Origin: Deefgea tanakiae
Lineage (GTDB): Bacteria > Pseudomonadota > Gammaproteobacteria > Burkholderiales > Chitinibacteraceae
Direction of reading: 5' to 3'
Length of the DNA: 64,000 nt
Assembly: GCF_019665765.1 (NCBI RefSeq)
Contig: NZ_CP081150.1
Coordinates: 1,612,001 to 1,676,000, forward strand
Below the pieces are notes generated by a model. That model saw only the letters and a list, made by a program, of their open reading frames with translations. It had not been told where the DNA came from and made no database searches. Shown here one piece after another: positions 45,387 through 54,064 of this stretch. Made by a program: the position numbers and the translations under genes. How positions within the stretch are numbered: the first letter of the stretch is position 1; every line of letters starts with the position of its first letter.

Positions 45387-45673
45387 TAACGTGCCAGCAA
45401 CTCTTTAACGCTTGATAACAAACCATCGGCGATTTTTTCTGAATTCACGCTAAAGCGCCCTTCGGAAATTGCCTGGCGTATCGCAGCGACTTTGTCCGCA
45501 TCAAAAGTAGATTCACTTTTGCCGGCACCCGCCACATTAGATAGCTTTGCCGCCAGCGGATTGATAATCACGCTGTCTTTTTCAGCGGCTTGCTCTGCTT
45601 TCGCTGTAGCACGCCCCTCAAGCGGGCGGGCAGAAACAGCGCCCAATGCCTTGCCAGAGTTGTCGATTTTCAT
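45386..45673 (-). CDS. flgM: Anti-sigma-28 factor FlgM
   Basis: A 95-residue anti-sigma factor that holds the flagellar sigma-28 FliA until the hook is complete, then is exported through the flagellum. The N-terminus MKIDNSGKALGAVSARP is disordered; the C-terminal half carries DADKVAAIRQAISEGRFSVNSEKIADGLL, the FliA-binding helices. AGGAT lies 7 bases before the ATG. A strong sigma-28 promoter lies upstream, so this copy is under feedback control by FliA. Other flagellar genes, apart from flgN and fliW, are not in the window. Confidence 0.95.
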   Translation of the reverse strand: MKIDNSGKALGAVSARPLEGRATAKAEQAAEKDSVIINPLAAKLSNVAGAGKSESTFDADKVAAIRQAISEGRFSVNSEKIADGLLSSVKELLAR

Positions 45674-45729
45674 GATTGCATCCTATGCCATTGAAATGGC
45701 GCACATTCAATATATTCCTATTATGCCAA

Positions 45730-45756
45730 CTATCGGCATAAGTTTGAAATTCTTTA
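45730..45756 (-). promoter_or_regulatory. Sigma-28 (FliA) promoter of flgM-flgN
   Basis: On the minus strand: TAAA, 15 bases, GCCGATAG. This matches the FliA consensus TAAA-N15-GCCGATAA at 11 of 12 positions and the exact spacing. It lies about 57 bases upstream of the flgM ATG. Confidence 0.85.
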
Positions 45757-45892
45757 GCAATTCAATTGTTTATCAGTAAACGCTAAAACACAAGGCTGCG
45801 CTCCAAAACAACATTTAAAAACATGCGCTACGCCCTGCCCTGAGCAATGCGCTATGCTGCAATTTCTACCTCTTTCAGACGGAGCTTATTCA

Positions 45893-46306
45893 ATGCAAGT
45901 ATTTCAAAGCCGCTTTGGCCAAATTGAAGTCGATCCAGACACCATTATTCATTTCCCGCTCGGCATTCCGGGCTTTGAAGACTGCAAAAACTACAAGCTC
46001 CTACATGAAGACAGCGAAGACCCACAAGTGCTGTGGCTGCAATCGCTTGATGATGCGACAGTCTTGTTTACCTTAATCGAAGCCGAACGCCTTGGCCTTA
46101 ACTATATGCTGACGCTTTCGGACGAAGAATGCGCATGCATCGATCTTAACAACGCCGAAGATGCGAAGTTATTTTTGATATTATCTCGCCCCGAAGGCAG
46201 CCCCATCAGTGCCAACACCCGCGCACCGCTGGTCATCAATCTACAAAGCCGCAAAGGCTTTCAAAAACTCGACGTCAAAGCCGATATCGTCTTTCGCAAT
46301 ACCTAA
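45893..46306 (+). CDS. fliW: Flagellar assembly factor FliW
   Basis: A 137-residue FliW, which binds flagellin and, when free, CsrA, linking flagellin level to translation. Family features: MQVFQSRFGQIEVDPDTIIHFPLGIPGFED at the N-terminus, then VLWLQSLDDATVLFTLIEA and LFLILSRPEG, and APLVINLQSRKGFQ near the end. The start at 45893 has GGAG 9 bases upstream; a frame from 45854 adds 13 residues without support. It lies divergent to flgM across a 219-base gap that holds the flgM sigma-28 promoter. Confidence 0.93.
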   Translation: MQVFQSRFGQIEVDPDTIIHFPLGIPGFEDCKNYKLLHEDSEDPQVLWLQSLDDATVLFTLIEAERLGLNYMLTLSDEECACIDLNNAEDAKLFLILSRPEGSPISANTRAPLVINLQSRKGFQKLDVKADIVFRNT

Positions 46307-46461
46307 TTCTGCAGCCAACCCAAACAGAAACCGCGCCGCACACACCAGAGCATCTTGGAGTGTGGCGAGGCTTGCTGTATGATTCGCCCTTTTCGTGCTA
46401 GCCATACCGGCTAGCCGTGCGCGTGCGCTATTTTTCAGTGGCGCTTTTGGAGTATTGGAGC

Positions 46462-47430
46462 ATGAAAACGACCTTCCTCGACTTCGAGCAATCGGTAGCT
46501 GAACTCGAAAACAAGATCGAAGAACTTCGCTATGTGCAAGATGATTCGGCTGTCGATATCTCAGTTGAAATTTCGCATTTAGAAAAAAAGAGCCAAGAGC
46601 TAACTAAGAATATTTACGCCAAACTCACGCCGTGGCAGATTTCACAAGTGGCGCGCCATCCGCAGCGCCCGTATACCTACGATTACATCGCAGCTATTTT
46701 TACTGATTTTCAAGAATTGCACGGTGATCGCGCCTTTGCCGATGACTTAGCGATTGTCGGCGGCTTAGCCCGTTTTAATGGGCAAAGCGTCATGGTTATT
46801 GGCCACCAAAAGGGCCGTGACACCAAAGAAAAAATCATGCGTAATTTCGGTATGCCGCGCCCCGAAGGCTATCGCAAAGCCTTGCGCATGATGAAATTGG
46901 CAGAAAAATTTAATATCCCCGTGATTACCTTTGTTGATACCCCTGGTGCTTATCCTGGCATTGGCGCAGAAGAACGCGGTCAATCGGAAGCGATTGGTCG
47001 CAACTTGTTTGAAATGGCAAAACTGCGAGTGCCCACGATCTGCACCATCATTGGTGAAGGCGGCTCAGGTGGCGCATTGGCGATTGCCGTCGGTGATATC
47101 GTGCAAATGTTGCAATACTCAACCTATTCAGTGATCTCACCGGAAGGTTGTGCAACCATTTTGTGGAAAACCGCAGAACGCGCATCGGATGCCGCTGAAG
47201 CGCTGGGCATCACCGCCACGCGCTTGAAAACTTTAGGTTTAGTCGACAAGGTGATCAGTGAGCCAGTGGGTGGCGCACATCGAGACTATCAGCTCATGAT
47301 GGCGGCCATGAAAAAGTCGATCGCGGATGGTTTAAAAAACCTACAAGCTAAATCAATCGATCAACTGCTAGACGATCGCTTTGAGCGACTCATGGAATAT
47401 GGCAAATTTAAAGAAGAAGCCGTCGCATAA
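46462..47430 (+). CDS. accA: Acetyl-CoA carboxylase carboxyltransferase subunit alpha
   Basis: AccA, 322 residues, forms with AccD the carboxyltransferase that makes malonyl-CoA for fatty acid synthesis. Seen: the coiled N-terminus [22 protein letters not shown], then [18 protein letters not shown] near 110, [23 protein letters not shown] near 155, [14 protein letters not shown] near 200, and [12 protein letters not shown] near 225. The start at ATG 46462 has TTGGAGC upstream. A 7-base inverted repeat GCTAGCC/GGCTAGC lies at 46397-46415 ahead of it. tilS overlaps its 3' end. Confidence 0.97.
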   Translation: MKTTFLDFEQSVAELENKIEELRYVQDDSAVDISVEISHLEKKSQELTKNIYAKLTPWQISQVARHPQRPYTYDYIAAIFTDFQELHGDRAFADDLAIVGGLARFNGQSVMVIGHQKGRDTKEKIMRNFGMPRPEGYRKALRMMKLAEKFNIPVITFVDTPGAYPGIGAEERGQSEAIGRNLFEMAKLRVPTICTIIGEGGSGGALAIAVGDIVQMLQYSTYSVISPEGCATILWKTAERASDAAEALGITATRLKTLGLVDKVISEPVGGAHRDYQLMMAAMKKSIADGLKNLQAKSIDQLLDDRFERLMEYGKFKEEAVA

Positions 47431-48811
47431 TGCGGCGCTAAACAGCGAGGCTTGGTCGCAAGCGCAAGCCATCCTCGCCAATTTTTGTCGCAACGGGGGC
47501 CTCAGCCCCCGTTTTCAATCCCAGTCCACCGAACCACCGCGATTGTGCGTTGGTTTTTCGGGTGGACTCGACTCGACCGCCTTACTGCACTGGCTCTCCA
47601 CGCAGCAAGCAGAGCTTGGCTTCCAACTCAGTGCCGTGCATGTCCATCACGGGCTCTCTGCCAATGCCGATGCTTGGGCCGAACACACCAGCCAAGTGGC
47701 TGAGCAATTGGGGATTGAGTGCCCAACAGTGCGTGTGTCACTCGCCAGTTTAAACGGTCAAGGCATTGAAGGCGGCGCACGCAAAGCGCGCTACGCGGTT
47801 TTTTCCGAGCAAGCTTGCGACGCCATTTTGCTCGCTCATCATCAAAACGACCAAAGCGAAACGCTACTGATTAATTTGCTGCGCGGCAGTGGTCCAGCCG
47901 GCTTGGCCGCGATGCCCGTCACGCGCGCGCTCAACGCACAAATTCAATTGCTTCGCCCTTTGCTGCACATCCCACGCGCTGAGATTTTGCGCTACGCACA
48001 AAGCCACAACCTCCAATGGATTGAAGACGAAAGCAATACCAACACCGACTTTAAACGCAATAAAATTCGTCACGAACTTGTTCCACTGCTAGAGGGTATT
48101 AACCCCAAGGCAATACCAACCATAGCTCGCAGCGCAATACATCAGTCCGATGCATCGACCATTTTACTAGAACGCGCTCAAGAAGACCTCATTCAGTGCT
48201 GCGAGCACGATGCACTGATGCTGGCCGAGCTAGTAAAACTGAGTTCAGCCCGCCAACGCAATTTATTGCATCACTGGCTTGGCACTCACGGCATCACCTT
48301 AGAGTTACGTGCTTTTGACGAATTATTGCGTGTAGCATTAACCGCTGTTGAAGACGCTTGCCCAGCGCTAGTGTGGCGCAATGCAGCAATTCGTCGCTAT
48401 CGCGGCGTACTGCACATCACTCGCGTCAGCCTTGCTGCAGGCCCCGAACAAGACCGCCAATTGGGCGATACAGCTTTTATTGCCGATTGGCTTGGTACGC
48501 TGAAATGGGTACAAGACGAACATGGCATTGCCGAGCATTTTTTGGCCAATGGCTACCGCATCGCGGGTCGCTCTGGCGGCGAAAGCTTAAAACTCGCTCA
48601 CAATCGCCCCACACGCTCGCTCAAAGCCCAATGCCAAGCGCAAGGCATCGCGCCATGGCTACGTGAAACCACACCGCTGATTTACATCAATCAGCAATTC
48701 GCCGCGATGCCTGGCTTAGGCGTACACGCCGAGTTTCAAGCGACAGAGGGTCAAATGGGGTGGCTACCTGTTTGGACCCCTAGCCACCCCAATCAGGGTA
48801 TTCTCAGCTAG
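47399..48811 (+). CDS. tilS: tRNA(Ile)-lysidine synthetase TilS
   Basis: TilS turns C34 of the AUA-reading tRNA-Ile into lysidine, using ATP and lysine; it is essential. The 470-residue protein has the PP-loop [18 protein letters not shown] near residue 50, [16 protein letters not shown] near 80, [10 protein letters not shown] near 126 and [20 protein letters not shown] near 142. The IEDESNTN block near 205 and the C-terminal TilS domains follow. The start is set at ATG 47399, inside accA (32-base overlap); a TTG at 47381 is another option. accA-tilS is a common order in betaproteobacteria. Confidence 0.95.
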   Translation: MANLKKKPSHNAALNSEAWSQAQAILANFCRNGGLSPRFQSQSTEPPRLCVGFSGGLDSTALLHWLSTQQAELGFQLSAVHVHHGLSANADAWAEHTSQVAEQLGIECPTVRVSLASLNGQGIEGGARKARYAVFSEQACDAILLAHHQNDQSETLLINLLRGSGPAGLAAMPVTRALNAQIQLLRPLLHIPRAEILRYAQSHNLQWIEDESNTNTDFKRNKIRHELVPLLEGINPKAIPTIARSAIHQSDASTILLERAQEDLIQCCEHDALMLAELVKLSSARQRNLLHHWLGTHGITLELRAFDELLRVALTAVEDACPALVWRNAAIRRYRGVLHITRVSLAAGPEQDRQLGDTAFIADWLGTLKWVQDEHGIAEHFLANGYRIAGRSGGESLKLAHNRPTRSLKAQCQAQGIAPWLRETTPLIYINQQFAAMPGLGVHAEFQATEGQMGWLPVWTPSHPNQGILS

Positions 48812-48863
48812 GCCATATAAACAATAGCTTAAACAATATACATGCATCAAAACGGAATACATC

Positions 48864-51431
48864 ATGGCAAAAAGTAGCAAAGATCCAGCCGTACCCACGC
48901 ATACTCCGATGATGGCGCAATATTTCTCGCTCAAAGCAGATCACACCGACAAACTGGTGTTTTATCGCATGGGTGATTTCTACGAATTGTTTTACGACGA
49001 CGCAGTTAAAGCGGCGCGTTTACTCGACATTACGTTGACCACACGCGGCAGCAGCGCGGGCGAGCCAATTAAAATGTGCGGCATTCCGTTTCATTCGCTA
49101 GAACCGTATCTAGCAAAACTCGTGAAGCTTGGCGAATCAATTGCGATTTGCGAGCAAGTCGGCGATCCAGCCACCAGTAAAGGTCCGGTCGAACGCAAAG
49201 TGATGCGCGTAGTGACCCCCGGCACCTTGACTGACGCAGCGCTACTCGACGACAAACAAGAAAACCGCTTATTGGCAATTCGCTTTATCAAGGGCAAAAT
49301 CGGCATGGCGTGGCTGTCACTCGCTTCGGGTGATTTTGCGCTAATGGATTCCGAAGTCGAAAAAATCGGCTCTGAGCTAGAGCGACTACGCCCTGCTGAA
49401 ATTTTAGTGCCCGAAGGCACTGAACTCGCACTGCTCGATCAATTACGCATTCCGGTCCGCCGCATTTCCACTTGGCAATTTGAAAACGATAGCGCCAAAC
49501 GCAATCTCACGCGTCATTTTTCCGTGCATGATTTAGCTGGGTTTGGCGTCGAAGATAATATGCTCGCGCTCGGTGCTGCAGGCGCATTACTTGAATATGT
49601 ACGCAGCACGCAAGGCGGCGCGCTGCCAGCATTGGCGGGCTTGCGCGTTGAAAGTAAAACGCAATACATCGAACTCGATGCGGCAACTCGCCGCAATTTG
49701 GAGCTCACCGAGACGATTCGGGGCGAAGCCGCGCCGACCTTATTTTCGCTACTCGATCATTGCGCCACCGGCATGGGCTCTCGCTTGCTCGCGCATTGGC
49801 TGCACCATCCACTGCGTAGTCACGGCAAAATTCTCGAACGACAAAATGCGATTACGACCTTGCTCGAACAAGGCACGAGTGAGCACTTGCATCAAAATCT
49901 GCGCGAAATCGCCGACATCGAACGTATCGTTTCGCGTATTGCACTGCGCAGTGCACGACCACGCGACTTAGCTAGTTTGCGCAGCAGCCTATTGATTTTG
50001 CCAAGTATTGCCGAGCAATTACCGCACAACGGACTATTTCGTGGGCTTGCCGCAGCCCTGCACGCTGAACCAGCGGTAGCGACTTTACTCAGCGCAGCGA
50101 TTCAAGCCGAACCCGGTGTATTGATTCGTGAAGGCGGCGTGATTGCCGATGGTTTTTCGGCCGACTTGGATGAGTTGCGCAACATCCAAAGTAATTGCGG
50201 TGATTTTTTGACCGCACTAGAACAACGCGAACGAGAACGCACAGGCATAGCGACCCTGCGGGTGGAGTATAACCGTGTAGCTGGCTTCTTTATTGAGATT
50301 ACCAACTCATACCTAGGCCAAGTTCCCGATGATTATCGTCGCCGGCAAACGATGAAAAATGCCGAACGCTACATCACGCCCGAACTCAAAACGTTTGAAG
50401 AAAAAGCACTGTCGGCCAATGAACGAGCGCTGGCTTTAGAAAAACAACTTTACGAAACCGTGATCGACACGTTGCAACCCTATCTAGCGGCCCTGCGTCT
50501 GGCAGGGCAAGCGGTGGCGACCTTGGATGTCTTGGTGTGTTTGGCGCAGCGCGCCTTTATCGCTGGCTATATTGCGCCGTCGTTTTGCGATGAAGCCGTA
50601 CTCAATATTGAAGCTGGACGTCACCCTGTGGTGGAAGAGCAAATTGACGATTTCATTCCTAACAGCGCCGATTTTCACCTCGCCCGCAAACTACTGCTGA
50701 TTACCGGACCAAATATGGGCGGTAAATCGACCTATATGCGGCAGGTTGCGCTGATTGTGCTGCTCGCCCACATTGGTAGCTATGTGCCCGCGCAAAGTGC
50801 CAAAATTGGCCGCATTGATCGAATCTTCACTCGAATTGGCGCAAGCGATGATTTGGCGGGTGGCCGCTCGACTTTCATGGTCGAAATGACCGAAACCGCG
50901 AACATCCTCAACAACGCGAACGAATATAGTTTGGTGCTGATGGATGAAGTCGGCCGTGGCACGTCAACGTTTGATGGTTTAGCGCTCGCCTGGTCGATCG
51001 CCCGCTCGCTGATCGAAAAGAACCACAGCTATACCTTGTTTGCCACCCACTATTTCGAGTTGACTCGACTCGCACAAGACTACCCACAAGTAAGTAATGT
51101 GCATTTAGATGCGGTTGAACATAAAGATCGGATTGTGTTTTTGCATGCAGTACAGGACGGCCCTGCATCACAAAGCTACGGGATTGCCGTGGCCAGCTTG
51201 GCCGGTGTACCCCGTGATGTCGTACGGCTAGCCAAAAGAAAACTACTCGACTTAGAACAAAATAGTCTAACAAATGGCCCGCAAGCGGATCTCTTTGCTG
51301 CTAATAATTATGTAAATGAGATTGATACCGAAATTCATCCAGTTATTGAGGCACTTGAAGCCATCAATATCGATGAACTCAGCCCGCGCGATGCATTGCA
51401 GCTGATCTACCGCTTACAAGAACTAATCTAG
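48864..51431 (+). CDS. mutS: DNA mismatch repair protein MutS
   Basis: MutS, 855 residues, recognises mismatches and calls MutL. Its N-terminal mismatch-binding domain has the Phe-X-Glu motif in [15 protein letters not shown] (about residues 33-47). The clamp and core domains follow, and the ATPase holds the Walker A loop [13 protein letters not shown] (about residue 619), the [14 protein letters not shown] signature, the Walker [15 protein letters not shown] and ATHYFELT. The C-terminal tail (about residues 800-855) has the [18 protein letters not shown] tetramerisation segment. Stands alone after tilS. Confidence 0.98.
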   Translation: MAKSSKDPAVPTHTPMMAQYFSLKADHTDKLVFYRMGDFYELFYDDAVKAARLLDITLTTRGSSAGEPIKMCGIPFHSLEPYLAKLVKLGESIAICEQVGDPATSKGPVERKVMRVVTPGTLTDAALLDDKQENRLLAIRFIKGKIGMAWLSLASGDFALMDSEVEKIGSELERLRPAEILVPEGTELALLDQLRIPVRRISTWQFENDSAKRNLTRHFSVHDLAGFGVEDNMLALGAAGALLEYVRSTQGGALPALAGLRVESKTQYIELDAATRRNLELTETIRGEAAPTLFSLLDHCATGMGSRLLAHWLHHPLRSHGKILERQNAITTLLEQGTSEHLHQNLREIADIERIVSRIALRSARPRDLASLRSSLLILPSIAEQLPHNGLFRGLAAALHAEPAVATLLSAAIQAEPGVLIREGGVIADGFSADLDELRNIQSNCGDFLTALEQRERERTGIATLRVEYNRVAGFFIEITNSYLGQVPDDYRRRQTMKNAERYITPELKTFEEKALSANERALALEKQLYETVIDTLQPYLAALRLAGQAVATLDVLVCLAQRAFIAGYIAPSFCDEAVLNIEAGRHPVVEEQIDDFIPNSADFHLARKLLLITGPNMGGKSTYMRQVALIVLLAHIGSYVPAQSAKIGRIDRIFTRIGASDDLAGGRSTFMVEMTETANILNNANEYSLVLMDEVGRGTSTFDGLALAWSIARSLIEKNHSYTLFATHYFELTRLAQDYPQVSNVHLDAVEHKDRIVFLHAVQDGPASQSYGIAVASLAGVPRDVVRLAKRKLLDLEQNSLTNGPQADLFAANNYVNEIDTEIHPVIEALEAINIDELSPRDALQLIYRLQELI

Positions 51432-51514
51432 ATCAATAAATGTAAAAATTTACCGAGCAAAACGGCAGCAAAACATCTAGATTGAATGATCAAAATATTG
51501 TTTCACCAAAGGAA

Positions 51515-51982
51515 ATGACTGTGGCTACTGATACCACCCAACCGCAACGCGACAACCTTGGCAGCGCGCTTTTGGATGTAGCGCGCCTGACGAGCAATCC
51601 CGATGAATCAGCAGGCATTCAACTCTCTGATTTAAAAAATAGCGCGACTAGCGAAGTACGCCGTTTTGGCGAAGACCTCGCCAGTCATTTATTAGCACAC
51701 ACCCAAATCAAAGTGCCCCCCGCTTTTCAGCTGCAAAGTGCTGCGGAAGGCAAGATTCAGGTTGTTGGCGATCATCCCAACAAAGCAACCATTGAAGCTT
51801 ATTTGAACGAAAACACCCGTCTGCTGAAGTGGTTTAAAGAACTCGAAGTCTTGTTTGAAATCCAAAGAAAACTAGAACTTGGGCCCGACAATAATGACAT
51901 GGCAACGCAAGTGTTTAACTTTGGTTTAACTAGCCTAGGTGGCATTGCTTTTTTCACTTTGAAAACGAATCCATCCCATTAA
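51515..51982 (+). CDS. Protein of unknown function between mutS and rluB
   Basis: About 155 residues, soluble, no recognised domain. The middle reads LGSALLDVARLTSNPDESAG, then EVRRFGEDLASHLL and IKVPPAFQLQSAAEGKIQVVGDHPNKATIEAYLNEN; the end carries a hydrophobic stretch (FGLTSLGGIAFFTL). The start is uncertain: ATG 51515 is only about 1-2 bases from AAAGGA, while GTG 51521 two codons later has ideal spacing. A TTG at 51482 is the outer limit. The pattern looks like a real, native protein and it is followed by a clear terminator. Confidence 0.7.
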   Translation: MTVATDTTQPQRDNLGSALLDVARLTSNPDESAGIQLSDLKNSATSEVRRFGEDLASHLLAHTQIKVPPAFQLQSAAEGKIQVVGDHPNKATIEAYLNENTRLLKWFKELEVLFEIQRKLELGPDNNDMATQVFNFGLTSLGGIAFFTLKTNPSH

Positions 51983-52001
51983 ACCAACCCAAATGTAATG
52001 A

Positions 52002-52035
52002 CCAATAGCCGCAAACAGCGGCTATTGGCATTTTT
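52002..52035 (+). terminator. Rho-independent terminator
   Basis: Perfect 11-pair stem CCAATAGCCGC/GCGGCTATTGG with AAACA loop, followed by CATTTTTG, 20 bases after the orphan gene. Confidence 0.85.
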
Positions 52036-52094
52036 GAGCAGCGTCAAGCCAAACCAGTTATAATTAACGCTTATAGAACAAAGAAGAACGCCCG

Positions 52095-53366
52095 ATGAAA
52101 ACAGTAAAAGCCCGCCGTCCACAGCCTGCCATTCGTGAAGGCCGTGCGAGTGACCAGCTACGTAGCGCCAACAAGGTGGGCAGTCGTGGCCAAGCAGTTG
52201 TGAAGAAAACCAGCGTACAACCGATGCAATCGCCAACCGCCAAACTGGGCGCAACCAAGAAAAAAACCGTTTCAGCGAGTGAAGCTGCACGTAATCGGGC
52301 GCAAAATCTACCCGATACCGGCCGCTCGTCAACCCCTGCAACCGGTATTCGTAAACGCGGCAATTCAACTGTCGGCATGAGCCGCATGATTGCTCAAGCA
52401 ATCGCCAAAACGGCTGGCGCGCGCGAAGTACAAGGCATTAAAACTGTTGAAAAAGCAGACGAAAGCACCAAAACAACGATTGTGCAGCACGGTGACAAGA
52501 GCAATAAAAACGTTAAACGCGCCAAACGCATGAAACAACGCCAAGGCTCGCAAGAAGAGTTGGCATTCCAACAAATCTTGCGCGAAAAACGTCTTGCTAG
52601 CTCTGAAATTGAAGAAGACCGCCTACAAAAAGTACTGGCTTATTCTGGGCTAGGCTCACGCCGCGACATGGAAGAAATCATCGAAGCCGAACGCGTCACC
52701 ATCGGCGGTCGAATCGCGACTTTAGGCTGCAAAGTGAGCCCAGGCGACGAAGTTCGCATTGACGGTAAACGAGTGGCATTGAAATGGCCAGACCGCATGG
52801 CACGCATCATCATGTATCACAAACAAGAAGGCGAATTGGTCAGTCGTGACGACCCTGAAGGCCGTGTCACCGTTTTTGATCGCCTACGCCGTGTGTATTC
52901 TAGTAAGTGGATTGCGATTGGTCGTTTGGACTTTAATACGACGGGTCTACTGCTATTTACGACTTCAGGCGAACTCGCCAACCGAATGACGCATCCAAGC
53001 TTTCAGGTTGAGCGTGAATACGCAGTTCGCGTACACGGTCAATTAACACCGGAGCAAATGAAAGAACTCACCGCAGGCGTAACATTGGATGACGGTGAAG
53101 CCCACTTTACCCGCATCGAAGACCGTGGCGGGGAAGGAAGTAATCATTGGTATCACGTTGTCATCAAAGAAGGTCGTAATCGTGAAGTGCGCCGGATGTT
53201 TGAGCATTTCAACATCATGGTGAGCCGTTTGACACGGATTCGCTTTGGCATGTTTAGCTTGCCAGGCCGCCTTAAGCGTGGCGAGTTTTACGAGTTATCA
53301 GAAACTGAAGTTTTGGCCGCAATGAAATGGGCCGGCCTCACGATCATGGGCCAAGTCAAAGACTAG
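52095..53366 (+). CDS. rluB: 23S rRNA pseudouridine synthase RluB-like, with basic N-terminal extension
   Basis: Pseudouridine synthase of the RsuA/RluB class, which isomerises uridine in 23S rRNA (U2605 in E. coli). A long, lysine- and arginine-rich, low-complexity N-terminal region (about residues 1-165) precedes an S4 RNA-binding domain (about 172-230, RLQKVLAYSGLGSRRDMEE) and the catalytic domain with the Asp in GRLDFNTTGLLLFT (about 275-290), then EREYAVRVHG and EGRNREVRRMFEHF. Its 423 residues exceed the 291 of E. coli RluB because of this extension. Start is ATG at 52095; the extension starts with it and is in frame. Confidence 0.92.
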   Translation: MKTVKARRPQPAIREGRASDQLRSANKVGSRGQAVVKKTSVQPMQSPTAKLGATKKKTVSASEAARNRAQNLPDTGRSSTPATGIRKRGNSTVGMSRMIAQAIAKTAGAREVQGIKTVEKADESTKTTIVQHGDKSNKNVKRAKRMKQRQGSQEELAFQQILREKRLASSEIEEDRLQKVLAYSGLGSRRDMEEIIEAERVTIGGRIATLGCKVSPGDEVRIDGKRVALKWPDRMARIIMYHKQEGELVSRDDPEGRVTVFDRLRRVYSSKWIAIGRLDFNTTGLLLFTTSGELANRMTHPSFQVEREYAVRVHGQLTPEQMKELTAGVTLDDGEAHFTRIEDRGGEGSNHWYHVVIKEGRNREVRRMFEHFNIMVSRLTRIRFGMFSLPGRLKRGEFYELSETEVLAAMKWAGLTIMGQVKD

Positions 53367-53375
53367 GTATTACTC

Positions 53376-53405
53376 GCTAGGCATTACTCAATAATGCCTA
53401 GCTTT
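53376..53405 (+). terminator. Terminator after rluB
   Basis: Perfect 11-pair stem GCTAGGCATTA/TAATGCCTAGC with CTCAA loop, followed by TTTATATA, just before greB. Confidence 0.75.
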
Positions 53406-53422
53406 ATATACCCTACAACACC

Positions 53423-53983
53423 ATGCAAAACACACCCGATTCAAATTTTGATGATGAAGTGATCCCCGCCGACCTCATCATTCCTTCCGGCAGTAAAAAC
53501 TACATTACGCCACACGGTTGGCAACGTCTCAAAAATGAGCTATACCAGCTCGTCAAAAAAGAACGCCCCGAACTGACTGTGATGATTAATTGGGCAGCCA
53601 GCAATGGCGATCGCTCAGAAAATGCCGACTATCAATATGGCAAGCGTCGCCTGCGTGAAATTGACCGCCGCATTCATTTTTTAACCAAACGCCTCGAAAT
53701 CGCCGAAGTTGTTGACCCCTGCTCCCGCGAAATGACCGATCAAGTTTTTTTTAGTGCCACGGTCACGTTCGAGCGAAGCAATGGCGACAGTGAGACCGTC
53801 AGCATCGTTGGTGTCGATGAAACCAATGCTGCGCTCAATCACATCAGCTGGACTTCGCCTGTTGCCCGTTCTTTACTCAAGGCGCGTGAGGGCGATGTGG
53901 TTTTACTTCGAACTCCAGCAGGAATACAAGAACTGGAAGTAGTAGAAATCCAGTATTGCGAAATCGTCACACCCGTGTACTAA
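53423..53983 (+). CDS. greB: Transcription elongation factor GreB
   Basis: GreB rescues backtracked RNA polymerase by making it cut its transcript. In 186 residues the coiled-coil N-terminal domain (about 25-100) carries the tip acids in NGDRSENADYQYGKRRLREIDRRIHFL, and the C-terminal FKBP-like domain follows. The sequence fits GreB rather than GreA (YQYGKRRLREIDRR). Start is ATG at 53423, only 18 bases after the rluB terminator, so its promoter must overlap this hairpin or lie in rluB. Confidence 0.95.
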   Translation: MQNTPDSNFDDEVIPADLIIPSGSKNYITPHGWQRLKNELYQLVKKERPELTVMINWAASNGDRSENADYQYGKRRLREIDRRIHFLTKRLEIAEVVDPCSREMTDQVFFSATVTFERSNGDSETVSIVGVDETNAALNHISWTSPVARSLLKAREGDVVLLRTPAGIQELEVVEIQYCEIVTPVY

Positions 53984-54064
53984 ACGAGTAAAAAACCCAA
54001 CATTTACCCGCCTCAGCACTCGATTCTTTACGCTGCAATATCAGACTATTGTATTGTAGCGACT

